Assembly (NCBI RefSeq): GCF_031877795.1
Contig: NC_133970.1
Location: forward strand, 45,173,538-45,237,537
DNA from: Strix aluco
Lineage: Eukaryota > Chordata > Aves > Strigiformes > Strigidae
Direction: 5' to 3'
Length of the DNA stretch: 64,000 nt
Below are positions 10,901 through 19,856 of this stretch, in pieces. A model generated the notes under the pieces. That model was not told where the DNA came from and ran no database searches. It worked only from the letters and a program-made list of their open reading frames with translations. Numbering within the stretch: the first letter of the stretch is position 1; each line of letters starts with the position of its first letter. The position numbers and the translations under genes were made by a program.

Positions 10901-11149
10901 GGATCTGTTAACCGTCCTGGTCCTGCCCAAACAAAACCCCTTCATACTGTGGGAGGAGATAAGGTCCCTGTAGTACACACAGGGAAATGGCTGGGGAAGG
11001 CAGTATGGATTGCTCCTCCCTTGGGAAAAGGCAAGCCCACTCGTGGGATTGTTTTTGCTCAGGGACCTGGATGTACTTGGTGGGTAATGCGGGAGAATGG
11101 GGCTACTCAGTGTGTGCCTCAAGGAGATTTAACCTTGGGGGGGAAATAA
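7970..11149 (+). CDS. pol: Pol of nested ERVL (protease, RT, RNase H, integrase)
   Basis: The frame is in phase with gag and separated only by the UAG at 7967-7969. It has no ATG near its start, so it is probably made as Gag-Pol. Order: aspartic protease (ALIDTGAQCTLMP, about 8070-8110); reverse transcriptase with intact YIDD at 8903-8914; connection; RNase H (ALFTDGSCRVV about 9820, YLYTDSWMVANAL about 10005); integrase with HETSGH and CETC zinc residues and the DDE triad (QIDYIG, ESDNGTHF, SGKIERYNG). No dUTPase follows integrase. About 1060 codons without a stop is unusual for an ERV. It ends about 270 bp before the 3' LTR, leaving no room for env. Confidence 0.93.
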   Translation, partial: RAPASSQEEERDDRVYWTVWIRWPGTSNPQKYQALIDTGAQCTLMPSSYRGAEPIWISGVTGGCQELSVLEAEVSLTGDKWEKHPIVTGPEAPCILGIDYLKRGYFKDPKGYRWAFGVASVNTEKVKQLSNLPGLSGDPFVVGLLRVKEQQVPIAMRTVHRRQYRTNRDSLAPIQELIRQLETQGVISKTHSPFNSPIWPVRKSDGGWRLTVDYRGLNEVTPPLSAAVPDMLELQYELESKAAKWYATIDIANAFFSIPLAEECRPQFAFTWRGVQYTWNRLPQGWKHSPTICHGLIQTALEKGDAPEHLQYIDDIIVWGNKAEEVFKKGQKVIEILLRAGFAIKKSKVKGPAQEIQFLGIKWQDGRRHVPMEVVNKIAAMSPPTNKKETQAFLGLVGFWRMHIPGYSQLVSPLYQVTRKKNNFEWGLEQQQAFEHIKQEIARAVALGPVRTGPDVQNVLYTSTGEHGLTWSLWQKVAGETRGRPLGFWSRGYRGSEAHYTPTEKEILAAYEGIRAASEVVGTEAQLLLAPRLPVLHWMFKGNIPSTHHATSATWSKWVALITQRARLGKPNHPGILEEIMDWPEGRDFGALPEEVARAQEAPPYNELPEDERRYALFTDGSCRVVGNHRKWKAAVWSPTRQVVEATEGEGESSQFAEVKAIQLALKIAEREKWPVLYLYTDSWMVANALWGWLQEWKKTNWQRRGKPIWAAALWQDIAARVENVALKVRHVDAHVPKSHATEEHQNNEQVDKAAKIEVAQLDLDWERKGELFVARWAHETSGHLGRDATYRWARDRGVDLTMEAISQVTHECETCAAIKRATRVKSPWNRGRWLSFRYGEAWQIDYIGPLPRTRQGKRYILTMVEATTGWLETYPVNHATARNTILGLERQILWRHGTPERIESDNGTHFRNNLINSWAKKHGIEWVYHIPYYPQASGKIERYNGLLKTMLRALDNGGWKHWDINLAEATWLINTRGSVNRPGPAQTKPLHTVGGDKVPVVHTGKWLGKAVWIAPPLGKGKPTRGIVFAQGPGCTWWVMRENGATQCVPQGDLTLGGK

Positions 11150-11401
11150 TCTGTGAGCTGAGTTGTATGTTGCAGGAAGTGATGGAGGAAGTAGGAACGA
11201 CGAAGAGTGAACCAGATACATGCGATGATGACCCAAACCTAGCCGGTGCTGGAGTCCAACAGTCAAACATACTGCTCCTGTCCTGAACATCCACCTTGAC
11301 AGATGGGAGCCAAGTCACTGAACATCTAGAGGAGTGAAGAAAGCTTACGGAATGAATAAATGAGTGTTATGTGGGACCTGGGCATGACGTAAATGGTATG
11401 G

Positions 11402-11417
11402 AATAAGGGGTGGAGAC
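11402..11417 (+). other. Polypurine tract of nested ERVL
   Basis: The purine-rich AATAAGGGGTGGAGAC directly precedes the 3' LTR, where plus-strand priming would occur. It is broken by pyrimidines, so it is an imperfect tract called by position. From the pol stop (11149) to here I see no coding sequence. Confidence 0.6.
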
Positions 11418-12020
11418 TGTATCGGGTCTGGCTGAGCCAGAATTGGTTTTCCCCTGTAGCAGCCCTCATGGTGCTGTGTTTTATGCTGGGAGCTGGCAGG
11501 GTGTTGATAGCACACTGGTGTTGTGGCTACTGTTGAGTAGTGCTTACACAGCACCAAGGCTCTTTCTGACATTTCCCCCCCACAGTGGGACGGGGTGGGC
11601 AAGATCTTGGGAGGGGACACAACCAGGACAGCTGACCCCAACTGACCAAAGGGATATTCCATACCATATGACGTCTGCTCAGTATAAAGCTGGGAGAAAG
11701 GAGGAAGGGGGTGGGGTCACCCTTGGTCCTCCGAGGCAACCGCTACGCGTATCAGAGCCCTGCTTCCTGAGAAGGCCCGACATCGCCTGTTAATGGGAAG
11801 TAGAGAATAAATCTGTTTTCTTTTTTTGCTTCCGCGCGCGGACCTTTGCTTCGCTTTGCTTATATTAAAACTGCTGTTGTTTTACCCACAAGGGTTGTTT
11901 TGTTTTCCTATCTTATTTTCTTTCCCTTCTTTGCCCTATTGAGAAAATAAGGGGAAGGGGGGGGAAGTGATAGAGCGACTTGGTGGGTACCTGGCATTTA
12001 GCCAAGGTCAAACCACCACA
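11418..12020 (+). mobile_element. 3' LTR of nested ERVL (603 bp)
   Basis: It is the same length as the 5' LTR with six substitutions by my count: one each near 11639, 11664, 11793 and 11819, and two near 11755. It ends CCACCACA directly before the second GGCTC. Confidence 0.95.
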
Positions 12021-12570
12021 GGCTCTCAAAATCATTCTAGCCGTACATGATGAAAAAGCGGCGCCAGCGTTTACAGGAGTGAGACAGGGGCCCACGGAGC
12101 CCTACCCAAAATTCATCGACAGATTGCATGCCGCCATTAATAGCAATCCTGATTTAAGTGATGAAATGAAAGTTAAATTCCTTGATATGCTTGCTTATGA
12201 CAATGCTAACGACAAAACTAAGAAAGCTTTAAGCCTTCTCCCACGACAATCTACTGCAGGTCAGCTGCTGGAGGCAGCAGAGCGAATGCTTGACCAGGAG
12301 AAAGCTGCCTCTATGGCTGCTGCGGTGGGAGCTGCAGTAACACCAATAGTCAGAGGCAAACACATCAAAGGCAAGCGAGATAAGAAGTGCTTTAACTGTG
12401 GACAAATGGGTCATTTTAAATCAGAATGTCGTGCTCATGTGTCTCGTAAGAGGGGAAACGGGAGGCAGAGCGCGCCCCGCCCTCGCGCGACGACACAAGT
12501 CCAGGGTGCTTGGACCGCTGCTCCGCTGCCACCTCCGGAAGCGCAGGGGTGGACTTGGCAACAGCAGTAG
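12021..12570 (+). pseudogene. gag: gag of provirus A, 3' part (capsid C-terminus, nucleocapsid)
   Basis: This continues the gag interrupted at 5627. The late capsid has helices typical of a betaretroviral C-terminal domain (GPTEPYPKFIDRLHAAIN; LEAAERMLDQEKA). One CCHC zinc knuckle follows at 12388-12429 (C-X2-C-X4-H-X4-C), then a basic Arg/Ser tail. Only one knuckle is visible. The frame ends at 12568-12570 and overlaps the protease frame by about 60 bp, as expected for a -1 frameshift. It is separated from its 5' half by 6.4 kb of ERVL. Confidence 0.93.
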
Positions 12571-13229
12571 CTATTACACTTACAGACACTACAATACATC
12601 TGGTTGATTCTAATCTGGTGGGGCCTCTGGGACATGGTTTAAGTGCCTTATTAATTGGACGTTCCTCAGCATCTAAAAAAGGTATTTTTGTCATCCCAGG
12701 ACTTATTGATGCTGACTTTGAGGGAACAATTAAAATCATGGTATACACACTTACTCCTCCTTTGACTATCATGGAGGGATCGAAAATTGCTCAGCTAATT
12801 CCATTTGAATCAAAAGTGCCTAATGCAGAACAAAAGAAGAGAGGTGAAAAAGGCTTTGGGTCCACCGGACAACCAGATGTTTTGTTAGCCATGGACATTA
12901 GTCGGGGGAAGCCAGAGGAGCAGATGGAGATGAGACACCCTAATGGACAGACGAGTAAATTACGAATGCTCATTGACACTGGAGCAGATGTCACAATTGT
13001 ACCACTTTATCTATGGCCTAGTCAGTGGCCTTTACTGCCTGCTAATACAGGAATTCTAGGGGTTGGAGGAACTCAAGTCACATCCATCAGCAGAGACACA
13101 ATAGCATTTATGTTTCCGGATGGCAAGGTAGTAACCACACGTCCCTATGTGATGCACTCACCTGTGGCACTGGTGGGCAGAGATCTGCTCAGTCAAATGG
13201 GAGCTCGATTGATTACTTCGCCTTTTTAG
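12510..13229 (+). CDS. pro: dUTPase-protease (pro) of provirus A
   Basis: This open frame lacks an ATG and overlaps the end of gag, so it is a frameshift product by design. The first half is a trimeric dUTPase: motif 1 GSAGVDLA, motif 3 GLIDADFEG, and a C-terminal glycine-rich motif GEKGFGSTG. Such a dUTPase fused ahead of protease is typical of betaretroviruses and would keep dUTP out of viral DNA. The aspartic protease follows with an intact active site LIDTGADVT (about 12970-12995) and the conserved GRDLLSQMGA near the end. I see no break in this frame. It ends at the TTTTTAG near 13227, where the pol frame is already open. Confidence 0.93.
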   Translation: MDRCSAATSGSAGVDLATAVAITLTDTTIHLVDSNLVGPLGHGLSALLIGRSSASKKGIFVIPGLIDADFEGTIKIMVYTLTPPLTIMEGSKIAQLIPFESKVPNAEQKKRGEKGFGSTGQPDVLLAMDISRGKPEEQMEMRHPNGQTSKLRMLIDTGADVTIVPLYLWPSQWPLLPANTGILGVGGTQVTSISRDTIAFMFPDGKVVTTRPYVMHSPVALVGRDLLSQMGARLITSPF

Positions 13230-15847
13230 GCGCGGCCACGGTAGAGCAGCCAATCCTAAAATTAACCTGGAAAACTGATGATCCCATATGGATCGACCAG
13301 TGGCCGCTAAAACTGGACCGGCTGCAAATTATTAATGATTTGGTACAGGAACAGCTAGATGCCAGACATATCCTGCCTTCAACTAGCCCATGGAACACGC
13401 CGATTTTTACAATTCAGAAAAAGTCTGGGAAATGGCGTCTGTTACATGATTTGAGAGCGATTAATGCGGTTATCTGTGACATGGGCACCTTACAACCTGG
13501 TTTGCCTTCCCCAGTAATGTTACCTGAAGGCTGGGATCTGGTAGTTATCGATCTAAAAGACTGCTTCTTTACAATCCCCTTACATCCAGAGGATGCTGAA
13601 AGGTTTGCCTTTACAGTGCCATCGATTAATAAGGCCGAACCAGCAAAGAGGTATCACTGGGTGGTGCTACCACAAGGGATGAAAAATTCACCCACGATCT
13701 GTCAGTCTTTCGTCGCGTGGGCTCTGGAACCCATCCGAAAACAGTATCCTCATTTACTCATTTATCATTACATGGATGAGATCTTAGTGGCAGGAAAACA
13801 ACTAGACTGCGAGACAATATTGGGCCAGCTAACATGCAGTCTCAGGGAGAGGGGATTAGAGATAGCACCAGAGAAAATTCAGAAACAGGGACCATGGCTG
13901 TATCTGGGCTGGATTATTACAAACGCAGTGATTCGCCCTCAAAAGGTTAAAATCAACACAAAAATAGAAACATTGTCTGATGCGCAGAGATTAATTGGGG
14001 ATATCCAGTGGGTTCGTAATATCTGTGGAATTACGAACGATGATCTGAAACCTTTGATGCCACTCCTGGGCACGTCTGTACAAGCTCAGGAGCGCCGTCA
14101 ACTGGATGAGGATCAACAGCAAGCTTTACAAGTAATTAGCAATAAAATCATGACAACTTATACTCACAGGTGACTGGATGATAAAGCTCTTTCTTTTATG
14201 ATAGTTAACTCTGGGGGTAAACGTGAACACCCATTGGGGCTTATTATTCAGTTGAGTGAAACAAAACCAAATTTACGAATTTTAGAATGGATTTTTCTCC
14301 CTTTCCAGCCCAGAAACACAGTAGTTACACGTCCTGAATTATTTTCACAGCTTGTCATAAAAGGGAGGCAGCGAATTTTAGACATCTCAGGCATCGAACC
14401 AGCAGTCATCTATATACCTGTATCTCAGTTTTATTTAGATTGGTTATTAACCGCTTCAACTGCCTTTCAAATAGCAATTGCTGATTTTTTAGGTACTATC
14501 ACCAATAGTTATCCATCAGCCAAGCTTTTGTCATTATTATGCCATCAGCGGTTTGTACATTTACCCTTGCGATCAGAGGTTCCAGTAGAAGGGATAACTG
14601 TCTTCACTGATGCTGGACAAAAATCTCGAAGGGCTGCAGTCACCTGGAAGGAAGGGGACACCTGGGAACATCAAATACTCCCTGGAGTGCCTGGTGACTC
14701 TTTACAGACTTTAGAACTTCGAGCTGTTATCTGGACATTTCAATGCTGGTCTCAAGAACCTCTCAATATAGTATCAGACTCATTGTATGTTGTGGGAACA
14801 GTACAACGTCTGGAAAACAGCATGGTGAAACCTGTACGAAATCCTGTGTTACATACTTTGTTGTTACAATTGCTGATGCTTTTGAACCAACGTCAGGATG
14901 AATATTTTATTATGCACATCCGCAGTCATCAACAATGTGGAGGCCTTGCGTTGGGAAACGCCCGGGCCGATCAGCTTGTCGCTCCAGCCTGGACGGGCCC
15001 TGCCGTTAACACCTTTGAACAGGCCAGGCTGTCACACCAGTTTTTTCACCAGTCGGCAAAAATGTTAGCCAGACAATTTCACATTCCTGTGGCTGATGCT
15101 AGAGGAATTGTGCAATCCTGTCCCGATTGCCAGAAGGTGGGAGTAGGCCTCGGTTTGGGAGTAAACCCCCGAGGACTCCAACCTTTACAACTCTGGCAAA
15201 TGGACGTGACCCATATCCCAGAATTTGGCAGGCTTAAATATGTGCATGTCTCTAGTGATACCTTTTCTCTAGCACTCTGGGCAACAGCACAAACAGGAGA
15301 AACAGCACGGCATGTCATCAAACATATGCATGCTGCAATTATGGCACTGGGTGTGCCTGCAGAGATCAAAACTGATAATGGTCTGGCCTACACCTCTCGG
15401 AAATTTACTCATTTTTGCCAACTCTGGGGTATACGTCACATCACAGGAATACCGCATTCCCCCACGGGACAAGCCATCGTGGAGAGAGCACATCAAACCT
15501 TGAAAGCGCTTTTGCAAAAACAAAAAGGGGGAGAAGTCTTGGCTGCTGCAGAACCACTTGCAAAAGCGGTGTATGTGTTAAATTTTTTGCGGTTCACAGG
15601 TGATAGAAATGAACCACCAGTAATAATACATAGTTTGGGTTTGAAATCTGGTACAAACCAATGTGACAGTAATGTTTTTGTTCAATACAGGGATGTCGTT
15701 ACAGGAGAATGGAGAGGACCTGCAGAACTAAGAATGACCAGTCGTGGATATGCTTGTGTTGTTACAGATACCGGCGTCAGATGGGTACCGAGTCGATGGG
15801 TGCGGCCCTGGAAAGGGGAAGTCAGGAAGAACGACGCAGAGCACTAG
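13230..15847 (+). pseudogene. pol: pol of provirus A (RT, RNase H, integrase), one stop, YMDE
   Basis: The pol frame opens before 13230, overlapping the end of pro. Reverse transcriptase motifs are clear (ILPSTSPWNTPIFTIQKKSG; VIDLKDCFFTIPLHPEDAER; VVLPQGMKNSPTICQ). The catalytic box is YMDE at 13769-13780, because the second Asp has become Glu (GAG). A TGA at 14171-14173 interrupts the thumb/connection; the same frame then stays open to 15847. RNase H (VFTDAGQ about 14605, SDSLYVVGTVQ) and integrase (HX3H and CPDC zinc residues, QMDVTHIP, IKTDNGLAYTS, GQAIVERAHQ) keep their key residues. Integrase is complete; the polymerase is almost surely dead. Confidence 0.93.
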
Positions 15848-16408
15848 GCTCACTCACAGGTCCTAGGCAGGGGTTCCTGCTTGTGTTTTTACAGGTAATA
15901 ATTCATCTATGTAGGCCTCTGCAAACTGGACGGAGGACCCTGTGTTTTGAGGCACTTCAGAGACACCAACATCGACTGCACCTGGTTCTGACCTCGTTGC
16001 TAACAGCACTACATCCAGCAAACAGAGAAGCCTTTTGTCTTTTCCTGGGCTTGCAGTCGTTTTGCACGGCTGTTCGAATACAGCCGCTTATCACAGTTCA
16101 GAAGTTTATACTGAAGCAAGCTGGTTGTCTGAATTTGCCAACGAGCCAACATATCAGCAATCCACTTTTAGTTACAGAAAGGCAGGCTTAATTTTTTAGA
16201 AAACAGCAGTAGTTTGTTAAAGTTATAGGCTTAATTGAAAACCTTAGATAAAGGATTCTAGCAGAAATTGATTTTGAAGCTTTGTAGACGTTTGGCTTTG
16301 CAGTGTGTTAATTAGAACAATAAGATAGTAGATAAGAGTTGTGGTGTTGGGAAAGAATGGCTCTCGAAGCTGGCAGGTGTACCAGGACACCTGAGAAAGG
16401 AAGGTGAA
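15848..16408 (+). other. pol-env spacer of provirus A
   Basis: No conserved coding sequence was recognised here. A 160-codon open frame (15709-16191) overlaps the end of integrase and continues into the spacer, but it has no recognisable domain and is probably incidental. The env splice acceptor would lie in this region. Confidence 0.5.
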
Positions 16409-17310
16409 ATGATGACTACACGTCAAATGTGGGCCACATTTGTTCTAGTTTGGCTCACATTAAGCCATGAAGGGATTCTTGACATCGAACCCAGAGCAAC
16501 CATTTGGGTAACCTGGGCAAACGCATCTGGGATAAAGGATTTCTGTTTGAGTCTACAACAAGCAGACGATCCTTTTAGGACCTGTTTAATTGGCATTCCA
16601 TTGCAGGAAAATGAAACTGATTTTGAAGGATATTGGAAACAACAGAGAGTGAACCTGATTGGCAGACCAGATGATGATAGTTGTTTCATTTTAAATTGGC
16701 CCTCCATGCGTAATGCAGCTTGGCAAAAGACAGTCATTGAGAATCTAAACCAGTTAACTTCTTTACCCTTGCAAGAACTGGATTTGTTGGCCAGTGTTAC
16801 ACCTGTTAAGTATGTTGATGTTACGGAGATGCCAAACTGCCATAATGTGGTTCCTCAGCTGCAGCCAGTGAATGGCACAGGAGTGGTTTGGTTTGGTGAC
16901 CCATGACATATTTGGTTAGCTCAGAATGGTCACCGAGATTTATTTGTAGGTTGTCAAAATGTGACAGGGCATTCTTCTTGGAATAATTTGAAAACAGGAG
17001 GATTCTCCGTAGAAACCACCGGAGGCTTTAAACTTCCACCTGGAGTGTTTCTGATTTGTGGGGATAGAGCATGGCCTGGTATTCCTGTACGACCTGTCAG
17101 TGGTCCTTGTTATCTTGGACGACTAGACTCGGGATGAGGGGCTGGTTGCAGACCTTGGTCAAAAGAGTATTGATAGTGCTAGTAGGTTTACTAATCTTGA
17201 TGTTGCTTCTTCCCTGTCTGTTTCAGTGTTTGTGACGGATGTTGAATAGTCTGGGTGAACAAATGTTTAAGAAAAGAGAAGTCTGGATCGCTCAAAAACA
17301 AAAAGGGGGA
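16409..17310 (+). pseudogene. env: Truncated env of provirus A
   Basis: The ATG at 16409 or 16412 opens a 165-codon frame with a hydrophobic signal sequence (about residues 8-22), N-glycosylation sequons (NAS, NET, NGT) and cysteines, ending in TGA at 16904-16906. Reading past it, fragments from about 16907 to 17136 ([13 protein letters not shown] region) resemble the end of an alpha/beta-type surface subunit. The transmembrane ectodomain (fusion peptide, heptad repeats, CX6CC) is missing. From about 17137 another frame encodes a membrane span (VLIVLVGLLILMLLLPCLF), a TGA, and a cytoplasmic tail overlapping the polypurine tract. No functional Env can come from it. Confidence 0.85.
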
Positions 17311-17312
17311 TT
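17299..17312 (+). other. Polypurine tract of provirus A
   Basis: AAAAAAGGGGGA followed by TT abuts the 3' LTR. It overlaps the last codons of the env cytoplasmic tail frame, an arrangement repeated in provirus C at 22196-22215. Confidence 0.85.
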
Positions 17313-17695
17313 TGTGGAATGGCTGGAAAATAACGGACATATTATGAGCGATCCAAACCGAGGGGCCTCACTGTAACAACAAGCTGCAGCTGTGTTCAAG
17401 GACAAAAACAAGGCCGAGACGGCCTGAGAAACTACATTCCTGCCCAAGAGATAAAGATGTTGGAATGTCGAAAACAGGGGGTCTACCTGGGGGGAGAGCA
17501 GCGCGTGGACGCCACACCGGGACCAATCATAGGGGGCAAAAGGGCGCGTGAACAAGTAGCTTTAGCCTATTAGCAATAAGATAGCGGTGTGTGAAGCTTG
17601 TGATAGAGTATAAATTGCTGTGTAACCTTTAATAAAGTGGCATCAACTTGATCACATTGGTCGTCTAAGTTGTGTCCAAGACTTCCGCGTCGGCA
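17313..17695 (+). mobile_element. 3' LTR of provirus A (383 bp)
   Basis: It has the same length and ends as the 5' LTR, with ten substitutions and no indel by my count. It is followed directly by ATGGAT (17696-17701). Confidence 0.95.
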
Positions 17696-17701
17696 ATGGA
17701 T

Positions 17702-18978
17702 GATAAATTCAGAAGAGAAATATTTGAAAAAGCTGTATTTATATAATTATTCAAATTTCAAAAATATAAGTATGTCATGAAGGAAGATAATATTATTAAT
17801 TCAGTGAATTACATTTAGAATTCAGAAAAAATATGTAATGATTTTATTTTCATTCAAAGAAGTAACTGTATGGGAAAGGAACTACATTGCAGCAGTAAGA
17901 AAGCAATCACTATGTTTTTGTTTATTAGTGATTTGAAACACTGAACTTTGTGCTTGCAAAAAATTTTCAGTATCATTGAATGTTTAAAAAAAATATTTAA
18001 AAGCATATACACATGTGCTTGCACACCCACACATAGCCTATAATTTTTCTTATGTATCTTACAGGTTTTTGTAAAGCTGGGTGTCATAAATCAGATGGGA
18101 TAGAGTTTGACTTCCCAAAATGTCCTTTATTTTTCTCCCTGAGTTGCTTTGGGATGGTTGCGACCACCAACATCCATTCCTATTAGTAAAGAAAGGGTTT
18201 TCCATATTAACATACCAATGCAAAGCAAACTAATTCCTTAGCTTTAGACACAAACGATAAGATGACCAAATTTTGAAACAATTGAACCAAAATTCATATG
18301 AATTTAACTGCTGCACCGTCTGATTTTGTTTGCATGAATGTCTCAGTCTGTAAGAAGACAATTACAGTGTCGCAATATCATTTATTTTGGTTTTGGTTAT
18401 GCTTGCCATTCCTGGGCTTTCCATATCTGATTTCTCTCTCACCATGGAACATAAACTGTTAAAAACATTCCTTAAAAGGGATTGTTGAACAGTTTCCCAA
18501 GGCAGCTAATCACAGAAAGCAGTTCCATATTCTAGAAACAGAATTATATGAATCTTAGGTTTCACGTATCATATTACGCAGTAAATTACTAAATTTTATT
18601 TGCATGGCCTATACATATAAATGAGATTACTTTGATGCTGTATAAGCAGAAAAGACTACCAGGTACTCTTACTTCTTGTTTCAAAATTAAAACTATTTTT
18701 CTGTGCTTCACCTAGCCCATTCAAGTAATATGCATTAATCTGTAAAAAAAAGTATTTCAAACCAAAGGATAGGATTTTTTTGATTTAAAATACCTTCATA
18801 AACAGTAACCTGCACTTGCTTTTTATAGACTTGGGACTTTTGTTATTCTAAATATGATGAAAAAGAATTATACCCTCATAGAAACAAAAAAATGTATACC
18901 TAAATCTTAGAAAGGCACCTTTCTCTAACTGGAAGATAAAGACTACTCTGTTTCTATAAGGTTCTTCTCATGTGTGCG
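17702..18978. other. AT-rich unique DNA, no gene seen
   Basis: This is AT-rich sequence with frequent stops in all frames. I see no conserved exon, RNA gene or repeat structure. It is probably host intergenic or intronic DNA flanking provirus A. Confidence 0.6.
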
Positions 18979-19856
18979 TGTCATGTCCTGCTCAGAAGAG
19001 GGAGACAAGTGACTTAGATTCGTAAATCCCCAATGGAGTGGACAACAGTGAGACAAGTCTCAAAGTCCAGACATAAACATTTATTAATTTCCCACAGTGT
19101 ATTAATTTGATACACAATAATTGACTATATAACAAATTATGGCAAATGATATGATGTGCCTTGTGTTACTTAATGATAACAAGGAAATAGGGGAAAAGAG
19201 AAGAAAAGAGATAGAGATAGAGATGGGGATAGAAATAGAGATCACCAGTTCGGGTTCCTGCGTTGGTTCTGCCAAGGAGGGTTCAAGGATGCATCCGTCT
19301 TCTTCACTTCTTCACTTCACTCCTTCACTCACTGTTATCCTTGCCCCTCCTCAATTTATACACACTTTCCTTGGGTCCCTCCCCTAGGTTAACCTAAATA
19401 TCTATGTATCATATGTATGGGGAGGGGTAAGGTGCTTCATTGGATGATATAACTAGCATGATCTTGTTAATCTTCATTAGCATAGGCAGAAGTGTCAACT
19501 TTAATATATTTCGTGGATAATGAAGCAAAGGTCATTCACCAGACAGATGGCCCTTGAAACTTTACAGGATGCCCCAGAGCAGAACTGTCCTGTCTCCACA
19601 GGGCTCCCTCCTCCAGCTGCATCCCGTGCTATTCAGGCAGCCTTATCAGCTCCAAACTCCACACTGTCCACCCTGTGACTATAGTTTCTTCTTAGGGTAC
19701 TTATGAGTGTTTGAGACATTCCTTGGAAAGTCTTGGAGGTTCTCCTTCCCCCCCATCCCTTATCTTTACCAGTTCTCATCTTTCACCATTGTTTATGCTT
19801 CCCTCAGGCTGCTTCTTTCAGTCTTCGTTTCGGGGAGTTACAAGTCATCTCTTACA
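18979..19856 (-). mobile_element. Solo LTR, family G (about 878 bp)
   Basis: It starts TGTCATGTCC and ends TCTCTTACA. It is collinear with 39083-39889 over its whole length (shared blocks GAGGGAGACAAGTGACT, CATTTATTAA, GGCCCTTGAA, CTCCCTCCTCCAGCTGCAT). The poly(A) signal reads on the minus strand. No clean target duplication was found: the flanks TGTGCG and GTGCAG are similar but out of register. Confidence 0.75.

Larger units (their letters stand above)
5628..12020 (+). mobile_element. Nested ERVL (class III) provirus, nearly intact
   Basis: This 6393-bp provirus has two 603-bp LTRs, a perfect tRNA-Lys1,2 primer site, uninterrupted gag and pol frames and no env. It sits in the same orientation inside the gag of provirus A, and capsid coding resumes directly after it. 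The LTRs differ at 6 of 603 positions by my count (1.0 percent), so it is younger than its host provirus. The pol sequence with YIDD and the lack of env place it with class III/ERVL elements. The Lys primer differs from the tRNA-Leu of classic HERV-L. Confidence 0.95.
3644..17695 (+). mobile_element. Provirus A: full-length betaretrovirus-like ERV
   Basis: This is a complete LTR-gag-pro-pol-env-LTR structure of 14052 bp, of which 6398 bp (5628-12025) is a later ERVL insertion with one copy of its 5-bp duplication. The order is 5' LTR, tRNA-Lys-type primer site, gag, dUTPase-protease, pol, shrunken env, polypurine tract, 3' LTR. Flanking 6-bp repeats ATGGAT are perfect. The two 383-bp LTRs differ at 10 positions by my count (2.6 percent). 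Defects are a frameshift and a nonsense codon in gag, the ERVL insertion, a TGA in pol, YMDE instead of YMDD in the polymerase, and a large env deletion. Confidence 0.95.

Noticed and set aside
15709-16191. 160-codon frame overlapping the end of provirus A integrase
   Set aside because: It has no ATG-context support, no recognisable domain, and half of it is an alternative frame of integrase.
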